This document shows, piece after piece, positions 37,601 through 46,470 of a stretch of DNA of 64,000 bases (the first letter of the stretch is position 1; every line of letters starts with the position of its first letter). Origin of the DNA: Parapedobacter koreensis (GTDB taxonomy: Bacteria > Bacteroidota > Bacteroidia > Sphingobacteriales > Sphingobacteriaceae). The stretch spans positions 1-64,000 of the forward strand of contig NZ_FNZR01000005.1 of the NCBI RefSeq assembly GCF_900109365.1. The letters are read 5' to 3'. Made by a program: the position numbers and the translations under genes. The notes beneath the pieces were generated by a model. The model did no database searches and was not told where the DNA came from. It saw only the letters and a program-made list of their open reading frames with translations.

Positions 37601-37807
37601 ACCGCTTACTTTAAAATGAGAAATATACAGCTTGGGTATAACCTTACGCCAAAATCCATTTTTTCAAACGTCCGCTTTTTTGTGATGGGCGAAAATTTAT
37701 TCTGGATCAAAAGCAACGAATACCAGGGGCCAGATCCTGAACGCATTGATCTGGGCCCCGTGCCGATACCCAAAACATACACATTCGGAGTCAATCTTTC
37801 TTTCTAA
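34673..37807 (+). CDS. SusC/RagA-family TonB-dependent transporter (PUL3)
   Basis: A 1044-residue protein: signal peptide (MRLFLILFVVLFITTAFAQQ), a carboxypeptidase-regulatory-like domain (about 23-95), a TonB box with QVVIVGYTTQRKKD, the plug (about 110-225; ILIRGSNTLGNNNPLYVIDGVP, SRASNGVIIVTTKNGG) and barrel. The frame is open from 34595, but only the ATG at 34673 gives a signal peptide. No STN domain is present, consistent with control by the hybrid two-component system and not by sigma/anti-sigma. It imports fructooligosaccharides with the SusD encoded 13 nt downstream. Confidence 0.95.
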   Translation: MRLFLILFVVLFITTAFAQQRKITGTVLSRSTGEALSGVTIKGTSQTTATDANGKFSINAASGETLVLSYVGMNDLRVTVTDETTELNLAMEENTATLDQVVIVGYTTQRKKDLTGSIAVVNLSSDVTSTTSGNTAQALQGRVAGLYIEKDGSPNGATSRILIRGSNTLGNNNPLYVIDGVPTTRPEVFQNLNPASIESVQILKDASASSIYGSRASNGVIIVTTKNGGNTEGKVQFQLNSNVAAQSERSIRFNVLNAIDRGRALWQASINDRQDPAAAYGEIYNFDWNGNYEQPVLNGVSLQPFVGGDSNTPSGDTDWQDVMYKTGMVTNNNLTASVGNKNSSLELGFGYIKNTGMMRYTGYDRISGNINAVTRAFNDKLTLGVNINIANSNELLTANDLGGSASTFNAVTLAPTIPVFQKDGSTYAGELGAGYSDRNNPLHMQYLARWNNTNRLNTFGNVFIEVQPVKNLFFRSSIGADDSRFLRKVIEPTFTEGALSRTTNSLTHDQNHFLSLTLSNTLRYNLALGDHSRFNFLLGTEYIKTDLNYQLTRKQGFSIQTEDYFTLNAATGNTSVSGNLTGNRLFSQFARVDYNLLDRYLIAVTIRRDGSSRFGSNNQYGVFPAASIGWKIDQEDFMRDSRLFSELKLRLGVGRVGNQEIGDIARYALYEARYGLSQNELTPGFWEPYMNIGTAYSLNGANTGMLPSGFVQTQGGNPNLKWESTGELNAGLDFALLENKIFGSFDYFSRKTTGILITPPVASALGEGQSKPVNGATKTNKGWEFVVGYRGEKSGDFSYDVQMNFAHFRDEITELPESVRPAYPGNLLHTIIGHSQFDIFGYKTDGLFQSQQEVDEAPTQIGAAPGRIRYVDLNGDDRIDDLDRTWIGTTLPKLEYGVRIGAAYRSFDISIFASGVAGRSGYDVYSNFNNLMKSRENVGPGVFNGWTPTNTDTNVPALTLVDANNETRTSDYFMVNTAYFKMRNIQLGYNLTPKSIFSNVRFFVMGENLFWIKSNEYQGPDPERIDLGPVPIPKTYTFGVNLSF

Positions 37808-37820
37808 AAAGCTGAGTAAT

Positions 37821-39527
37821 ATGAAAACTAACTATATATTCGTCTTCATTGCTATATTAGCATTAATGACTACTTCCTGCGAACGAACGTTGGATTACAC
37901 CCCCAGTGGCGTGCTTTCTTCTTCCGATCTCACTTCTCCTGAAGCTGCTGAAGGATTGGTCACGGCTGCCTATGCTGCTATCGGCAACGGTGATCCCATT
38001 GGACATATTTACACGAAATGGGCCTACGGTAGCGTACGGTCAGACGACGCCTACAAAGGCGGCGGTAGTATAGACGACCAAGGCGAAGTCAACCAGATGG
38101 AGCAGTATAATCTCGTGACTCCCACAATGGGAATTTTTATTCCCCGGACATGGGCCAATTATTACAAATCCGTATCGCGGGCTAATGTGGGTCTACGCGC
38201 TATCAATGCACTTAATGAAGCCGATTTTGCAAATAAAAACATCCGCATCGGCGAGTTGCGGTTTTTAAGAGCACACAGCTACTTCTCTTTAAAGCTGCTC
38301 TTTGATAACGTCCCGATGTTCGATGAGCAGGCGACTTCGGATGATATACTGACCATCTCCAACGATCTGAGTGACGAAGATGCATGGAATTTTATTGCCG
38401 CCGATTTGCAGTTTGCTGTGGACAACTTGCCATCGGAGCAACCAGAAATGGGAAGGGCCAACAAATATGCAGCGGAAGCATACCTTGCAAGGGTACGGCT
38501 ATACCAGGCTTACGAACAGGATGAAGACCACCAGGTTGTGCGTATCAATACAGGCCGCTTACAGGAAGTCGCCACGTTATTGGAAGATGTCGTCGGGTTG
38601 GGTGGCTATTCCCTCAGCCCGGATATTGCCGATAATTTTCTGCCCGAAACGGAAAACGGGCCGGAGTCTGTATTTGCCATTCAATTCACGATCAATGACG
38701 GCACCGTAAATGGAAGGCTGGATTACGAAGGCGGCACCACTTACCCCAGCGGAGCACCGCAATACGGGTGTTGTGGCTTCCACATGCCCAGCCAAAATAT
38801 GGTCAATGCGTTTACGACCAACGCAGACGGGTTGCCCAACTTTGATACGTTTAATAATTCGATTGCAGATTTCAGCAACCAAACATTCGACGTGCGGCTG
38901 GATCATACCGTAGGTATCAATGGACATCCTTATAAATACAACCCCGATGTTCCGTTTAGCAACACATGGGTACGTGTACCCGGCATATATGGAAATTTTC
39001 ACAGCATGCGCAGCCAGTTGCTGGCTACAAGCTCTTCGTATTACAAATTGGGCCCCTTTATCGGGTCTGCATTAAATCTTGACGTCATCAGATATGACGA
39101 TGTACTTTTGATGTTGGCGGAAGCATACATTGAGTTGGGCCAGCAAGATTTGGCAAGGCCATTGATCAATCAGATAAGAGAACGAGCAGCCGCAAGCACA
39201 ACACGGCTACGAAAGGCCGATGGGACATTCCCCACAAACTACAACATCAAGGCATACCCTGCGACGGGTTGGACACAAGCTTATGCAAGGCAGGCGCTGC
39301 GCTGGGAGCGGCGATTGGAATTTGCTACGGAAGGCTGGCGCTTTTTCGACTTGGTACGGTGGGGTATCGCCGAGCAAACACTGAACGCCTATTTAGCTGT
39401 CGAGAAAACAAGGCGGACATTTTTATCCGCAGCAACATTCACCGCAGGAAGAGATGAATACCTACCGATTCCCCAAGCCGAAATAACGTTTACAAATGGG
39501 TTATACAAACAAAATCCCGGTTATTGA
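37821..39527 (+). CDS. SusD/RagB-family lipoprotein (PUL3)
   Basis: A 568-residue lipoprotein: signal peptide and lipobox MTTSC (Cys about 20), SusD-like N-terminal part and RagB/SusD domain, with the conserved RWERRLEFATEGWRFFDLVRW around residue 493-513 and the C-terminal YKQNPGY. The frame is open from 37746, inside susC, but the ATG at 37821 is required for the signal peptide. It is the surface lid and glycan-binding partner of the upstream SusC. The next gene (GH172) follows after 17 nt. Confidence 0.94.
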   Translation: MKTNYIFVFIAILALMTTSCERTLDYTPSGVLSSSDLTSPEAAEGLVTAAYAAIGNGDPIGHIYTKWAYGSVRSDDAYKGGGSIDDQGEVNQMEQYNLVTPTMGIFIPRTWANYYKSVSRANVGLRAINALNEADFANKNIRIGELRFLRAHSYFSLKLLFDNVPMFDEQATSDDILTISNDLSDEDAWNFIAADLQFAVDNLPSEQPEMGRANKYAAEAYLARVRLYQAYEQDEDHQVVRINTGRLQEVATLLEDVVGLGGYSLSPDIADNFLPETENGPESVFAIQFTINDGTVNGRLDYEGGTTYPSGAPQYGCCGFHMPSQNMVNAFTTNADGLPNFDTFNNSIADFSNQTFDVRLDHTVGINGHPYKYNPDVPFSNTWVRVPGIYGNFHSMRSQLLATSSSYYKLGPFIGSALNLDVIRYDDVLLMLAEAYIELGQQDLARPLINQIRERAAASTTRLRKADGTFPTNYNIKAYPATGWTQAYARQALRWERRLEFATEGWRFFDLVRWGIAEQTLNAYLAVEKTRRTFLSAATFTAGRDEYLPIPQAEITFTNGLYKQNPGY

Positions 39528-39544
39528 AGTAGCAAAGAAAAAGC

Positions 39545-41131
39545 ATGATAATGAAAAGATTTGTTTTAATTGGTTTTGCATCCTTGTTCGTGTTGGCTTG
39601 TTCCAATGAACCTTCGCAGCAAGTAACCACGTTGGGTTCGCTGCTCAAGGAAATGACGGATTTTGATGCCGTAGCAAAATACCCTTCACCGGTATATACG
39701 CTTAAGCAAGCAAGTAGTCACGACAGGCGATCAATTGCTCCTGACAAACCTGGCTGGTTTGCCAATACGGATTATAATCAGTTTATCCGTGAGGAAAAAA
39801 ATGATGGGCGCACCGAATATGTCATGCTGGATGCGGAAGGCCCCGGTGCCATTGTACGGTTTTGGCTCACGACCGTGGTAAAACCAGGCATCATGCGCTT
39901 TTATTTTGATAATGAAGCCGATGCCACCATTGAAATCCCCGGATTTGATTTACTGAAAGGGTTTGATGGACTGGGCCCCGCCTTGTTAAATCCACACACC
40001 AGTTACGAGCCCGACGGGAAAGGGGGGAATACGCTGTATCTTCCCCTGCTTTATCAAAAACATTGCAAAGTCACCTGGGAATACACCGATACAACGGCCA
40101 TTGACAAACCCCACTATTACCAGATAAATTACCGGACATACGCACCGGGCACGAACGTGGAGACCTTTACGCCGAACCACCTCACGACGTACAAAAGCGA
40201 TATCGACCAGGCGGAAAAGACACTCTGGAAGCCCGCTGCGGCATCTGGTGAAAAAACGACAATGAATCAGCAACTGCCTGCTGGTGGAGAAACGTCCGTT
40301 GCGTTGCCAGGCGGCACAAATGCCATTCGCACATTAGCCGTCCGATTGAATACGCCGGACAGCGCAGACTATGAAAAAATCTGGCGCTCGACATGGCTGA
40401 AAATTACGTTCGATAACCACGAAACGGTGCTATGCCCGCTCGGGGACTTTATCGGCAGTGGGTATGGCGGACATAAAATAGCAAGCTGGTTCAGGGACCT
40501 GTCTGCTGATGGCGAACTCACCAGCCGCTGGGTAATGCCTTATCAGCAAACAGCTGAAATCACGTTCATCAACAAGGGGGCTACCGAGGTAGGTATAGCG
40601 GCCGCGGCAACTGTAGGTGCATTTGAATGGGATGAGGCGACCATGTACTTCCACGCGCTATACAAATATGAAGAAAACATACACGACGCCAAATGGGATT
40701 ATGACGTAACCAAGGTGGCAACTGAAGACTCGACAGCCCCCATCGACTGGAATTTTGCCACGTTAAGTGGCAAGGGCGTGTATATGGGAAATACCTTGTC
40801 CATCAATAACCATATGGAAACATGGTATGGGGAGGGCGATGCCAAAGCGTATGTGGATAACGAAACGTTTCCCTCAGAATTTGGGACGGGACTTGAAGAT
40901 TATTACAACACATCATGGGCTCCGGTTATACTTTACCAAACGCCGTTTGCTAACGCGCCGAGAGCAGACGATCCATCATCAAAGGGTTACAACACCTTTA
41001 CAAGAACGCGGATGTTAGATGCTATACCGTTTAAAAAGGCTTTTTCTTTTGATATGGAGATGCTGAGCTGGGACGGTGGAACCATCGATGCTGCCGCTAC
41101 CACGTATTGGTACGGCTTTGAAAAGCCCTGA
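39545..41131 (+). CDS. GH172 (DUF2961) lipoprotein, possible difructose-anhydride or furanosidase enzyme
   Basis: A 528-residue lipoprotein: signal peptide and lipobox VLAC (Cys about 19), then a DUF2961 catalytic region made of two jelly-rolls. Visible family features are EGPGAIVRFWLTT (about 99-111), YLPLLYQKHCKV (about 165), LGDFIGSGYGGH (about 299), the conserved ETFPSEFGTGLEDYYNTSW (about 440-458) and the C-terminal TTYWYGFEKP. DUF2961 is now glycoside hydrolase family 172, whose first characterised member is a difructose dianhydride I synthase/hydrolase acting on alpha-D-fructofuranosides; other members cleave alpha-D-arabinofuranosides. Between SusD and a GH32 enzyme, a role on fructofuranosides is likely. 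Start at 39545 or 39551. Confidence 0.87.
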   Translation: MIMKRFVLIGFASLFVLACSNEPSQQVTTLGSLLKEMTDFDAVAKYPSPVYTLKQASSHDRRSIAPDKPGWFANTDYNQFIREEKNDGRTEYVMLDAEGPGAIVRFWLTTVVKPGIMRFYFDNEADATIEIPGFDLLKGFDGLGPALLNPHTSYEPDGKGGNTLYLPLLYQKHCKVTWEYTDTTAIDKPHYYQINYRTYAPGTNVETFTPNHLTTYKSDIDQAEKTLWKPAAASGEKTTMNQQLPAGGETSVALPGGTNAIRTLAVRLNTPDSADYEKIWRSTWLKITFDNHETVLCPLGDFIGSGYGGHKIASWFRDLSADGELTSRWVMPYQQTAEITFINKGATEVGIAAAATVGAFEWDEATMYFHALYKYEENIHDAKWDYDVTKVATEDSTAPIDWNFATLSGKGVYMGNTLSINNHMETWYGEGDAKAYVDNETFPSEFGTGLEDYYNTSWAPVILYQTPFANAPRADDPSSKGYNTFTRTRMLDAIPFKKAFSFDMEMLSWDGGTIDAAATTYWYGFEKP

Positions 41132-41166
41132 TAAAAGAACCAAGGATATACTTAAAAACATATGTT

Positions 41167-42810
41167 ATGCGTTTATTATTTTCTGCGACCGCTATTCTCT
41201 CCATTTTGCTCCTTTTCATTCCTGGCGCACGGGCAGGCGAGATTGAAATCAACATCAATAAGCGGTATCTCAACTTTCCGATATCGCACCAAGCGGATCG
41301 CGCTAAGATGACCTTCCAAGTGGAAGGCAAGCCTGACTTATCGGTAGTGATACGTCTCGCTCCAAACGAAGCGGACTATTGGGTGTTTAGGGACGTATCA
41401 GACCTCAAGGGCAAGACCATCAAAATCTCCTACGAAGGCGATACGAACGGATTGCAAAACATTTATCAGGACGATGCGATTGCCGGGCAGGACAGCTTGT
41501 ATAACGAGCGCAACCGCCCGCAATACCATTTCACTACCCGCCGTGGATGGATAAATGACCCGAATGGCCTGCTTTATTACGATGGTGAATACCATCTTTT
41601 CTACCAGCATAATCCCTACGAGCGGGAATGGGAAAACATGCATTGGGGACATGCCGTGAGCGCCGACCTCATCCATTGGCAGGAGCTGCCCGTAGCGCTG
41701 TTTCCGGATCAGCATGGCACGATGTTCTCCGGTTCGGCGGTCATTGACTACCGCAATACCGCAGGTTACAACAAAGGCGACAACCCAGCGATGGTGGTAG
41801 CCTACACGGCAGACAGTCCAGACAAACAGGTACAGTGCATCGCCTATAGCCTTGATAAGGGACGCACCTTTACCAAATACGAAGGGAATCCGGTGATTGA
41901 CTCCAAGGCCAAGTGGGACAGCAAGGATACACGTGATCCCAAAGTATTCTGGTACCAGCCGGGCAATCACTGGGTGATGGTACTTAATGAACGCGATGGC
42001 CATTCCATCTACACGTCTGCAGATCTTAAGGATTGGCACTACGAAAGCCATGTGACCGGATTCTGGGAATGCCCGGAGCTGTTTGAATTGCCGATAGATG
42101 GCGATCCCAACAATACCAAATGGGTCATGTACGGTGCCTCCGGTACGTACATGCTGGGAGCATTTGACGGCAAAGTATTTACACCCGAGAGCGGGAAATA
42201 CATTTATACAGGCGGCGCTATCTACGCCGCACAGACCTACACCAATATGCCCGATGGCCGCCGTGTGCAAATCGGTTGGGGGCGGGTAAGCCATACCGGA
42301 ATGCCTTTCAATGGCATGATGCTGCTACCTACTGAATTGACCCTACGCACGACAAAAGATGGGCCACGATTGTTTAATGTGCCTGTGAAAGAAACCAGCC
42401 AGTTGTTTACGCCTGTACGCCAGTGGGAAAACCTATCATCCGATCAGGCAAATGCGCTGCTCGACGAATTTGACCATGCCGATGGCTTGCGGATTAAAAC
42501 GACCTTCAAGCTCTCGCACGCAACCGGAGCCGGGCTCAATCTTTTCGGTCAACGAATTGTTGACTATGACCTCAATTTCAATAAGCTCAATGGTGTATTT
42601 TATTCGCCAGAAGACATGGTCAGCATGGAGCTTTCGGCAGATATCTACATCGATCGGACGACTATTGAAGTCTTCATTGACGATGGGGCATATTCGTATT
42701 CGTTGGAAAGAAAGCCGGAAAGCGGTAATCAAGAAGGCCTGCAATTCTGGGGAAACCGTATCGAAGTGAAAAACCTCGAAGTGTTCCGGGCAAAATCTAT
42801 TTGGAAATAA
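41167..42810 (+). CDS. GH32 fructan hydrolase (levanase/inulinase/invertase type)
   Basis: A 547-residue exported enzyme: signal peptide (cleaved near ARAGE, about 23), a small N-terminal beta domain of the DUF4980 type found in bacterial levanases (about 25-112), the five-bladed propeller (about 118-410) and a C-terminal beta sandwich. The three GH32 motifs are intact: WINDPNG with nucleophile Asp131, RDP at about 256-258 and ECPEL with acid/base Glu301; FSGSAVID is at about 187-194. It releases fructose from fructans. The signal peptide lacks an obvious lipobox, so it is probably periplasmic, acting on oligosaccharides after import. It follows the GH172 gene by 35 nt. Confidence 0.94.
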   Translation: MRLLFSATAILSILLLFIPGARAGEIEININKRYLNFPISHQADRAKMTFQVEGKPDLSVVIRLAPNEADYWVFRDVSDLKGKTIKISYEGDTNGLQNIYQDDAIAGQDSLYNERNRPQYHFTTRRGWINDPNGLLYYDGEYHLFYQHNPYEREWENMHWGHAVSADLIHWQELPVALFPDQHGTMFSGSAVIDYRNTAGYNKGDNPAMVVAYTADSPDKQVQCIAYSLDKGRTFTKYEGNPVIDSKAKWDSKDTRDPKVFWYQPGNHWVMVLNERDGHSIYTSADLKDWHYESHVTGFWECPELFELPIDGDPNNTKWVMYGASGTYMLGAFDGKVFTPESGKYIYTGGAIYAAQTYTNMPDGRRVQIGWGRVSHTGMPFNGMMLLPTELTLRTTKDGPRLFNVPVKETSQLFTPVRQWENLSSDQANALLDEFDHADGLRIKTTFKLSHATGAGLNLFGQRIVDYDLNFNKLNGVFYSPEDMVSMELSADIYIDRTTIEVFIDDGAYSYSLERKPESGNQEGLQFWGNRIEVKNLEVFRAKSIWK

Positions 42811-42881
42811 TAAAAAAACCAAATGATTCCAGAATTGTTTTGGTATAGGAGATTCACATAATGAAAACCGCTTAGCTAACC

Positions 42882-44054
42882 ATGTATCATTACCTATTAC
42901 CGTTATTGCCATTGATTGCCGCCCCGCCCGCGGAACCCCGATTTGAACAGGAAACCATCGATGACCAAGTGGCCATTGGCTACGGCATTGCCATCGGCGA
43001 CGTGGATGGCGATGGCAAACCGGACATTCTATTGGCAGACAAAAAACAGTTTGTATGGTACCGCAATGGCGACTGGCAGAAATTCGTCATGGTAGAAAAC
43101 CTCACCGAACATGACAATGTGTGCATTGCTGCGCGGGACATTGATGGCGACGGCAAGGTGGAAGTCGCCGTGGGTGCGCAATGGAACCCCGGCGAAACAT
43201 CAGATACCTCACAATCAGGCTCCGTCCACTATTTGATACGCCCGGAAGACCCTACCCAGCGGTGGACACCTGTCAAGCTTCATCATGAACCCACCGTGCA
43301 CCGCATGCGTTGGGCAAAAGCTGGCGAAGATAACTATCACCTCATTGTACTTCCGCTCCACGGAAAGGGCAATAAAGATGGCGAAGGCGAGGGTGTCAAG
43401 GTTATCGCCTATGAAAAACCGGAAGACCCCCGGCAGGAATGGCAACATTGGATTATCGATGAGTCCATGCACCTCACGCACAACTTGGATGTGCATACCG
43501 AAGGGGAGCAGGAATGTGTTTATATCGGGGGCAAAGAGGGTGTAAAAGCATTTTCGTATAGCAAAGACAGGTGGCGACCGCACGGTGGCCAGAAATGGGT
43601 GGTCAAAGGCCATGGCTTTAGCGAGGTACGGGTGGGCAATGTGGACGCAGGCACGCCGATGCTGGCTGGCATTGGCCCGCTGCATGGCAACCTGTTGACA
43701 GCGCATGTCCCACGGAAAGGGGTGCCTAAGCTACGGGAGGCCGAACGTATCAAGCTTGATGAAGAACTCCGTGAAGGCCACGGGCTGGCAGTGGCTGATT
43801 TAATCGGCCAGGGCCGGGATCAAGTCATCGCCGGATGGCGAAATCCCAACGCCGCTGGTCATCTCGGTATCAAGCTATACATTCCCTTCAATGTGTTGTG
43901 GGAGGCTTGGAGTGTCAGGGCCGTCGATATTGGAGACATGGCCTGTGAAGATCTGGCGGTAGCCGACTTAGATGGAGACGGGAAACCCGATATTATTGCG
44001 TCAGGCCGGTCTACTCACAATCTGAAGATCTATTGGAACAGGAGTGGTGAATAA
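42882..44054 (+). CDS. FG-GAP/VCBS-repeat protein, exported
   Basis: A 390-residue protein with a short signal-like start (MYHYLLPLLPLIAAPPAEP) and beta-propeller repeats. Three calcium-binding loops of the DxDGDG type are visible: GDVDGDGKPDI (about 43-53), RDIDGDGKVEV (about 85-95) and ADLDGDGKPDI near the C-terminus (about 367). No catalytic motif recognised. It is the last gene of the PUL3 plus-strand block, 71 nt after GH32, and may be a periplasmic binding or enzyme subunit of fructan use; no characterised fructan PUL that I know of contains such a protein. It ends 8 nt from the convergent phosphoesterase gene. Confidence 0.8.
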   Translation: MYHYLLPLLPLIAAPPAEPRFEQETIDDQVAIGYGIAIGDVDGDGKPDILLADKKQFVWYRNGDWQKFVMVENLTEHDNVCIAARDIDGDGKVEVAVGAQWNPGETSDTSQSGSVHYLIRPEDPTQRWTPVKLHHEPTVHRMRWAKAGEDNYHLIVLPLHGKGNKDGEGEGVKVIAYEKPEDPRQEWQHWIIDESMHLTHNLDVHTEGEQECVYIGGKEGVKAFSYSKDRWRPHGGQKWVVKGHGFSEVRVGNVDAGTPMLAGIGPLHGNLLTAHVPRKGVPKLREAERIKLDEELREGHGLAVADLIGQGRDQVIAGWRNPNAAGHLGIKLYIPFNVLWEAWSVRAVDIGDMACEDLAVADLDGDGKPDIIASGRSTHNLKIYWNRSGE

Positions 44055-44062
44055 AGCAGGAA

Positions 44063-45337
44063 CTACGCCCGCCGCGAAGGCCGCTCACCCTTTATCAACT
44101 CGAAAACGGTGATTTCGGGCAGGATGCCTACCCGGCCCGGATAGCCAAGGAATCCAAACCCGGTATTCACATACAGTTGTTGATGATCCTGTTTGTAAAG
44201 CCCAGCCCATTCCTTATAAATGTACTGCGCTGGGCTCCATTTGAAATTGCCGGCACGGACACCAAACTGCATGCCATGTGTGTGGCCGGCAAACATCACA
44301 TCCACATCAGGTCTGGATAGCACTTCTGCACGCCAATGCGACGGGTCGTGCGATAGCAGCAGCTTCACTGGCATTTCATCCGTGCCCTGGAGCGCCTGAT
44401 CGAGGCGTCCATGTTTCGGAAACCTGCCAGTACCCCAGTTTTCCACGCCTATGATACCGATTTCCTCATTATCGACCCGCAGCTTACGGTTTTCATTGAG
44501 CAAGAGATCCCAACCCATTACCTTATGCGTATCTTTCAAGTCTTGCAGGTTTTTCGCTTTCGCAGCCGACGGTTCGGGACCGTAGTGATAGTCGCCGTAG
44601 TCGTGGTTGCCCAATGTAGAATAGACACCAAGCGGAGCTTGCACTTTCGTAAAGATATCCTGATAATCCCGCATCTCATTGGCAAGGTGGTTTACCAAGT
44701 CGCCCGTGAAGAAAATGACATCCGGCTTTTCAGCGAGCAGCATCTCTACTCCACCTTGCACTGCCGTCTTATTGTAAAAACTACCGGAGTGGATATCAGA
44801 CAACTGGCCAATCTTCATTCCATGAAATTCCTTGGGCAAATTGGGCAGGTAAAGTTTCTGCCGATGGATCTTATAATCATAGGCGCCCGATATCACTCCC
44901 CAGCCCATCGGGGCTAAGGGTACCGAGGCCACCAGAATCCCCGCTTTGGTCAAAAATTCGGATCGACTGATACCTTTCACAGGTTTCTCAGGCAACGGCA
45001 TGGATTGTGCAACCACAGGTTCCACCGTTTTTTTCGTTGGAACAATGAGCCTTTTCAGCCATACACCGCCTCGGCGGATGTCATCGGCAAGCAACACCAG
45101 TATGAAGATAAACTTACACATAAAGGTGAGGAAAAACAGCACGAGTATGATGGAGCGTACCATCAACGGGATGCTAAAATAAATGCTACTAAAAATCGCG
45201 GTCGTCAAAAACAGGCTGTAACCCCACCAAAGCCGCGGAAACAAGGGCGATTTCGCCCATTTGAGCGGTGTAGCCCGTAAAGCTTTGTAGATGTAATAAT
45301 CTAAAAAAAGCAGTATTATCGTATTGAAAACAATCAT
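44063..45337 (-). CDS. membrane-anchored metallophosphoesterase
   Basis: A 424-residue protein: three or four N-terminal membrane segments (about 1-90), a further hydrophobic segment preceded by SRSEFLTKAG (about 125-150) and a calcineurin-like phosphoesterase domain. The two-metal motifs are complete: SDIHSG (about 181), GDLVNH, GNHDYGDYH, LLSHDP and AGHTHG (about 355-360). It resembles YkuE-type enzymes, which act on phospholipids or related phosphates outside the cytoplasm. Its ATG directly abuts the stop codon of hemH (45338-45340), so the two form an operon. Substrate unknown. Confidence 0.9.
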   Translation of the reverse strand: MIVFNTIILLFLDYYIYKALRATPLKWAKSPLFPRLWWGYSLFLTTAIFSSIYFSIPLMVRSIILVLFFLTFMCKFIFILVLLADDIRRGGVWLKRLIVPTKKTVEPVVAQSMPLPEKPVKGISRSEFLTKAGILVASVPLAPMGWGVISGAYDYKIHRQKLYLPNLPKEFHGMKIGQLSDIHSGSFYNKTAVQGGVEMLLAEKPDVIFFTGDLVNHLANEMRDYQDIFTKVQAPLGVYSTLGNHDYGDYHYGPEPSAAKAKNLQDLKDTHKVMGWDLLLNENRKLRVDNEEIGIIGVENWGTGRFPKHGRLDQALQGTDEMPVKLLLSHDPSHWRAEVLSRPDVDVMFAGHTHGMQFGVRAGNFKWSPAQYIYKEWAGLYKQDHQQLYVNTGFGFLGYPGRVGILPEITVFELIKGERPSRRA

Positions 45338-46399
45338 CTAAACAGTCAATTTGTCTTTTTGCAGCCATTCTGGCAGGTCTCGATAGACCAGTTGTTCCAG
45401 GGCTGTGATCCACTTGGGGTGGTCGTTAAGGCTTTCTACCAGTTGCACCTTTTCGCCTCCCAACTCCTTGAATTCTAACGCATATTCTGTGCCAACTTCG
45501 TAGACAGTCTCCAGACAGTCCGAGACAAACGCCGGGCAGAAGACCAGCAGCCGCTTCTTTCCCTTGGCCGCAACGTCCTTAAGCACATCGCTGGTATAAG
45601 GCTGTACCCAAGGCGTCTTGCCCAGCCGGGATTGGAAGCACACAGTATAATCCGTCTCTTTCAGGCCAAGCCGTTTCGCAAGAAGCCGGGTTGTGGCATG
45701 GCACTGTGCAAGGTAGCAATATCGGTTGTGTTCAGCGATTTGTTGCCTACAGCCGGCTTTTTCACAATCATGCGTACCGGAAACCTCCACATCGTTCAAT
45801 TGCCTCACGGGCAATCCGTGGTAGCTGAATAAGATATGATCGTACGTTTCCGGATGGTGTTTTAGCGCATTTTCAGCAAACACTTCGATCATTAGATCAT
45901 TCTCATAAAAATCGTTGACAAAGGAAACTCCCGGAAACGTGTGCCATGTACGCATCAGCTCCATCACCTTATCAATCACAGACCCTGTGCTGGCAGAGGC
46001 GTATTGTGGAAAGAGCGGTATGACACGGATGCTATCCAAATTCATCGATTTTAGCCTTGCCAATGCCCGGGATATTGACGGGTTTTGATACCGCATGGCC
46101 AACTCCACATGGTATTCACCGCTCAGCCGCTCCTGCAGCAGCTGCTGTTGGCGCACACTATAATGCAACAATGGCGATCCGGTATTGTCATCCCAAATCG
46201 CCCGATAAAGTTTAGCCGATTTGGGTGCCCGGAAGGGCACAATGACGCCCCTAACCAATAATGACCGGCGCCAAGCGGGAATATCGATGACGCGTCCATC
46301 CAACAAAAACTCGGTAAGATACCGCTTCACATCGGGCACGGAGGGACTATCCGGCGTGCCAAGGTTAACCAACAAAACTCCCTTTTTCGGTTTGCTCAT
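45338..46399 (-). CDS. hemH: ferrochelatase
   Basis: A 353-residue enzyme that inserts ferrous iron into protoporphyrin IX, the last step of haem synthesis. The N-terminus KGVLLVNLGTPDSP, FSYHGLPVRQ with the catalytic His (about 196), the SRLGKTPWVQPYT segment (about 261-273) and CPAFVSDCLETVYEV with the active-site Glu (about 290-304) are all present. The segment CEKAGCRQQIAEHNRYCYLAQC (about 214-235) has four cysteines. Length is normal. Its -7 box (46406-46413) lies only 6 nt before the ATG. It is followed without a gap by the metallophosphoesterase gene. Confidence 0.96.
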   Translation of the reverse strand: MSKPKKGVLLVNLGTPDSPSVPDVKRYLTEFLLDGRVIDIPAWRRSLLVRGVIVPFRAPKSAKLYRAIWDDNTGSPLLHYSVRQQQLLQERLSGEYHVELAMRYQNPSISRALARLKSMNLDSIRVIPLFPQYASASTGSVIDKVMELMRTWHTFPGVSFVNDFYENDLMIEVFAENALKHHPETYDHILFSYHGLPVRQLNDVEVSGTHDCEKAGCRQQIAEHNRYCYLAQCHATTRLLAKRLGLKETDYTVCFQSRLGKTPWVQPYTSDVLKDVAAKGKKRLLVFCPAFVSDCLETVYEVGTEYALEFKELGGEKVQLVESLNDHPKWITALEQLVYRDLPEWLQKDKLTV

Positions 46400-46405
46400 T
46401 GGTTA

Positions 46406-46413
46406 CAAAAGTA
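46406..46413 (-). promoter_or_regulatory. -7 box TACTTTTG of hemH
   Basis: Perfect TAnnTTTG match; 6 nt separate it from the hemH ATG at 46399, so the mRNA would be nearly leaderless. Confidence 0.55.
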
Positions 46414-46470
46414 CGGATTTATTGGGTTGTATCGGTAAGGTGGTGATAATTTGAAGCTTAGATGACTTAG

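Larger units (their letters stand above)
26971..44054. other. PUL3: probable fructan utilization locus
   Basis: A minus-strand regulator block (26971-31906) diverges from a plus-strand block (32200-44054): sugar porter, fructokinase, SusC, SusD, GH172, GH32, FG-GAP protein. A hybrid regulator with sugar-binding sensor, porter, PfkB kinase, SusC/D and GH32 together match the known fructan PUL of B. thetaiotaomicron. No SusE-like protein or second GH32 is present, so small fructans or fructooligosaccharides may be preferred. Whether the esterase and ABC permease belong to it is open. Confidence 0.75.
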
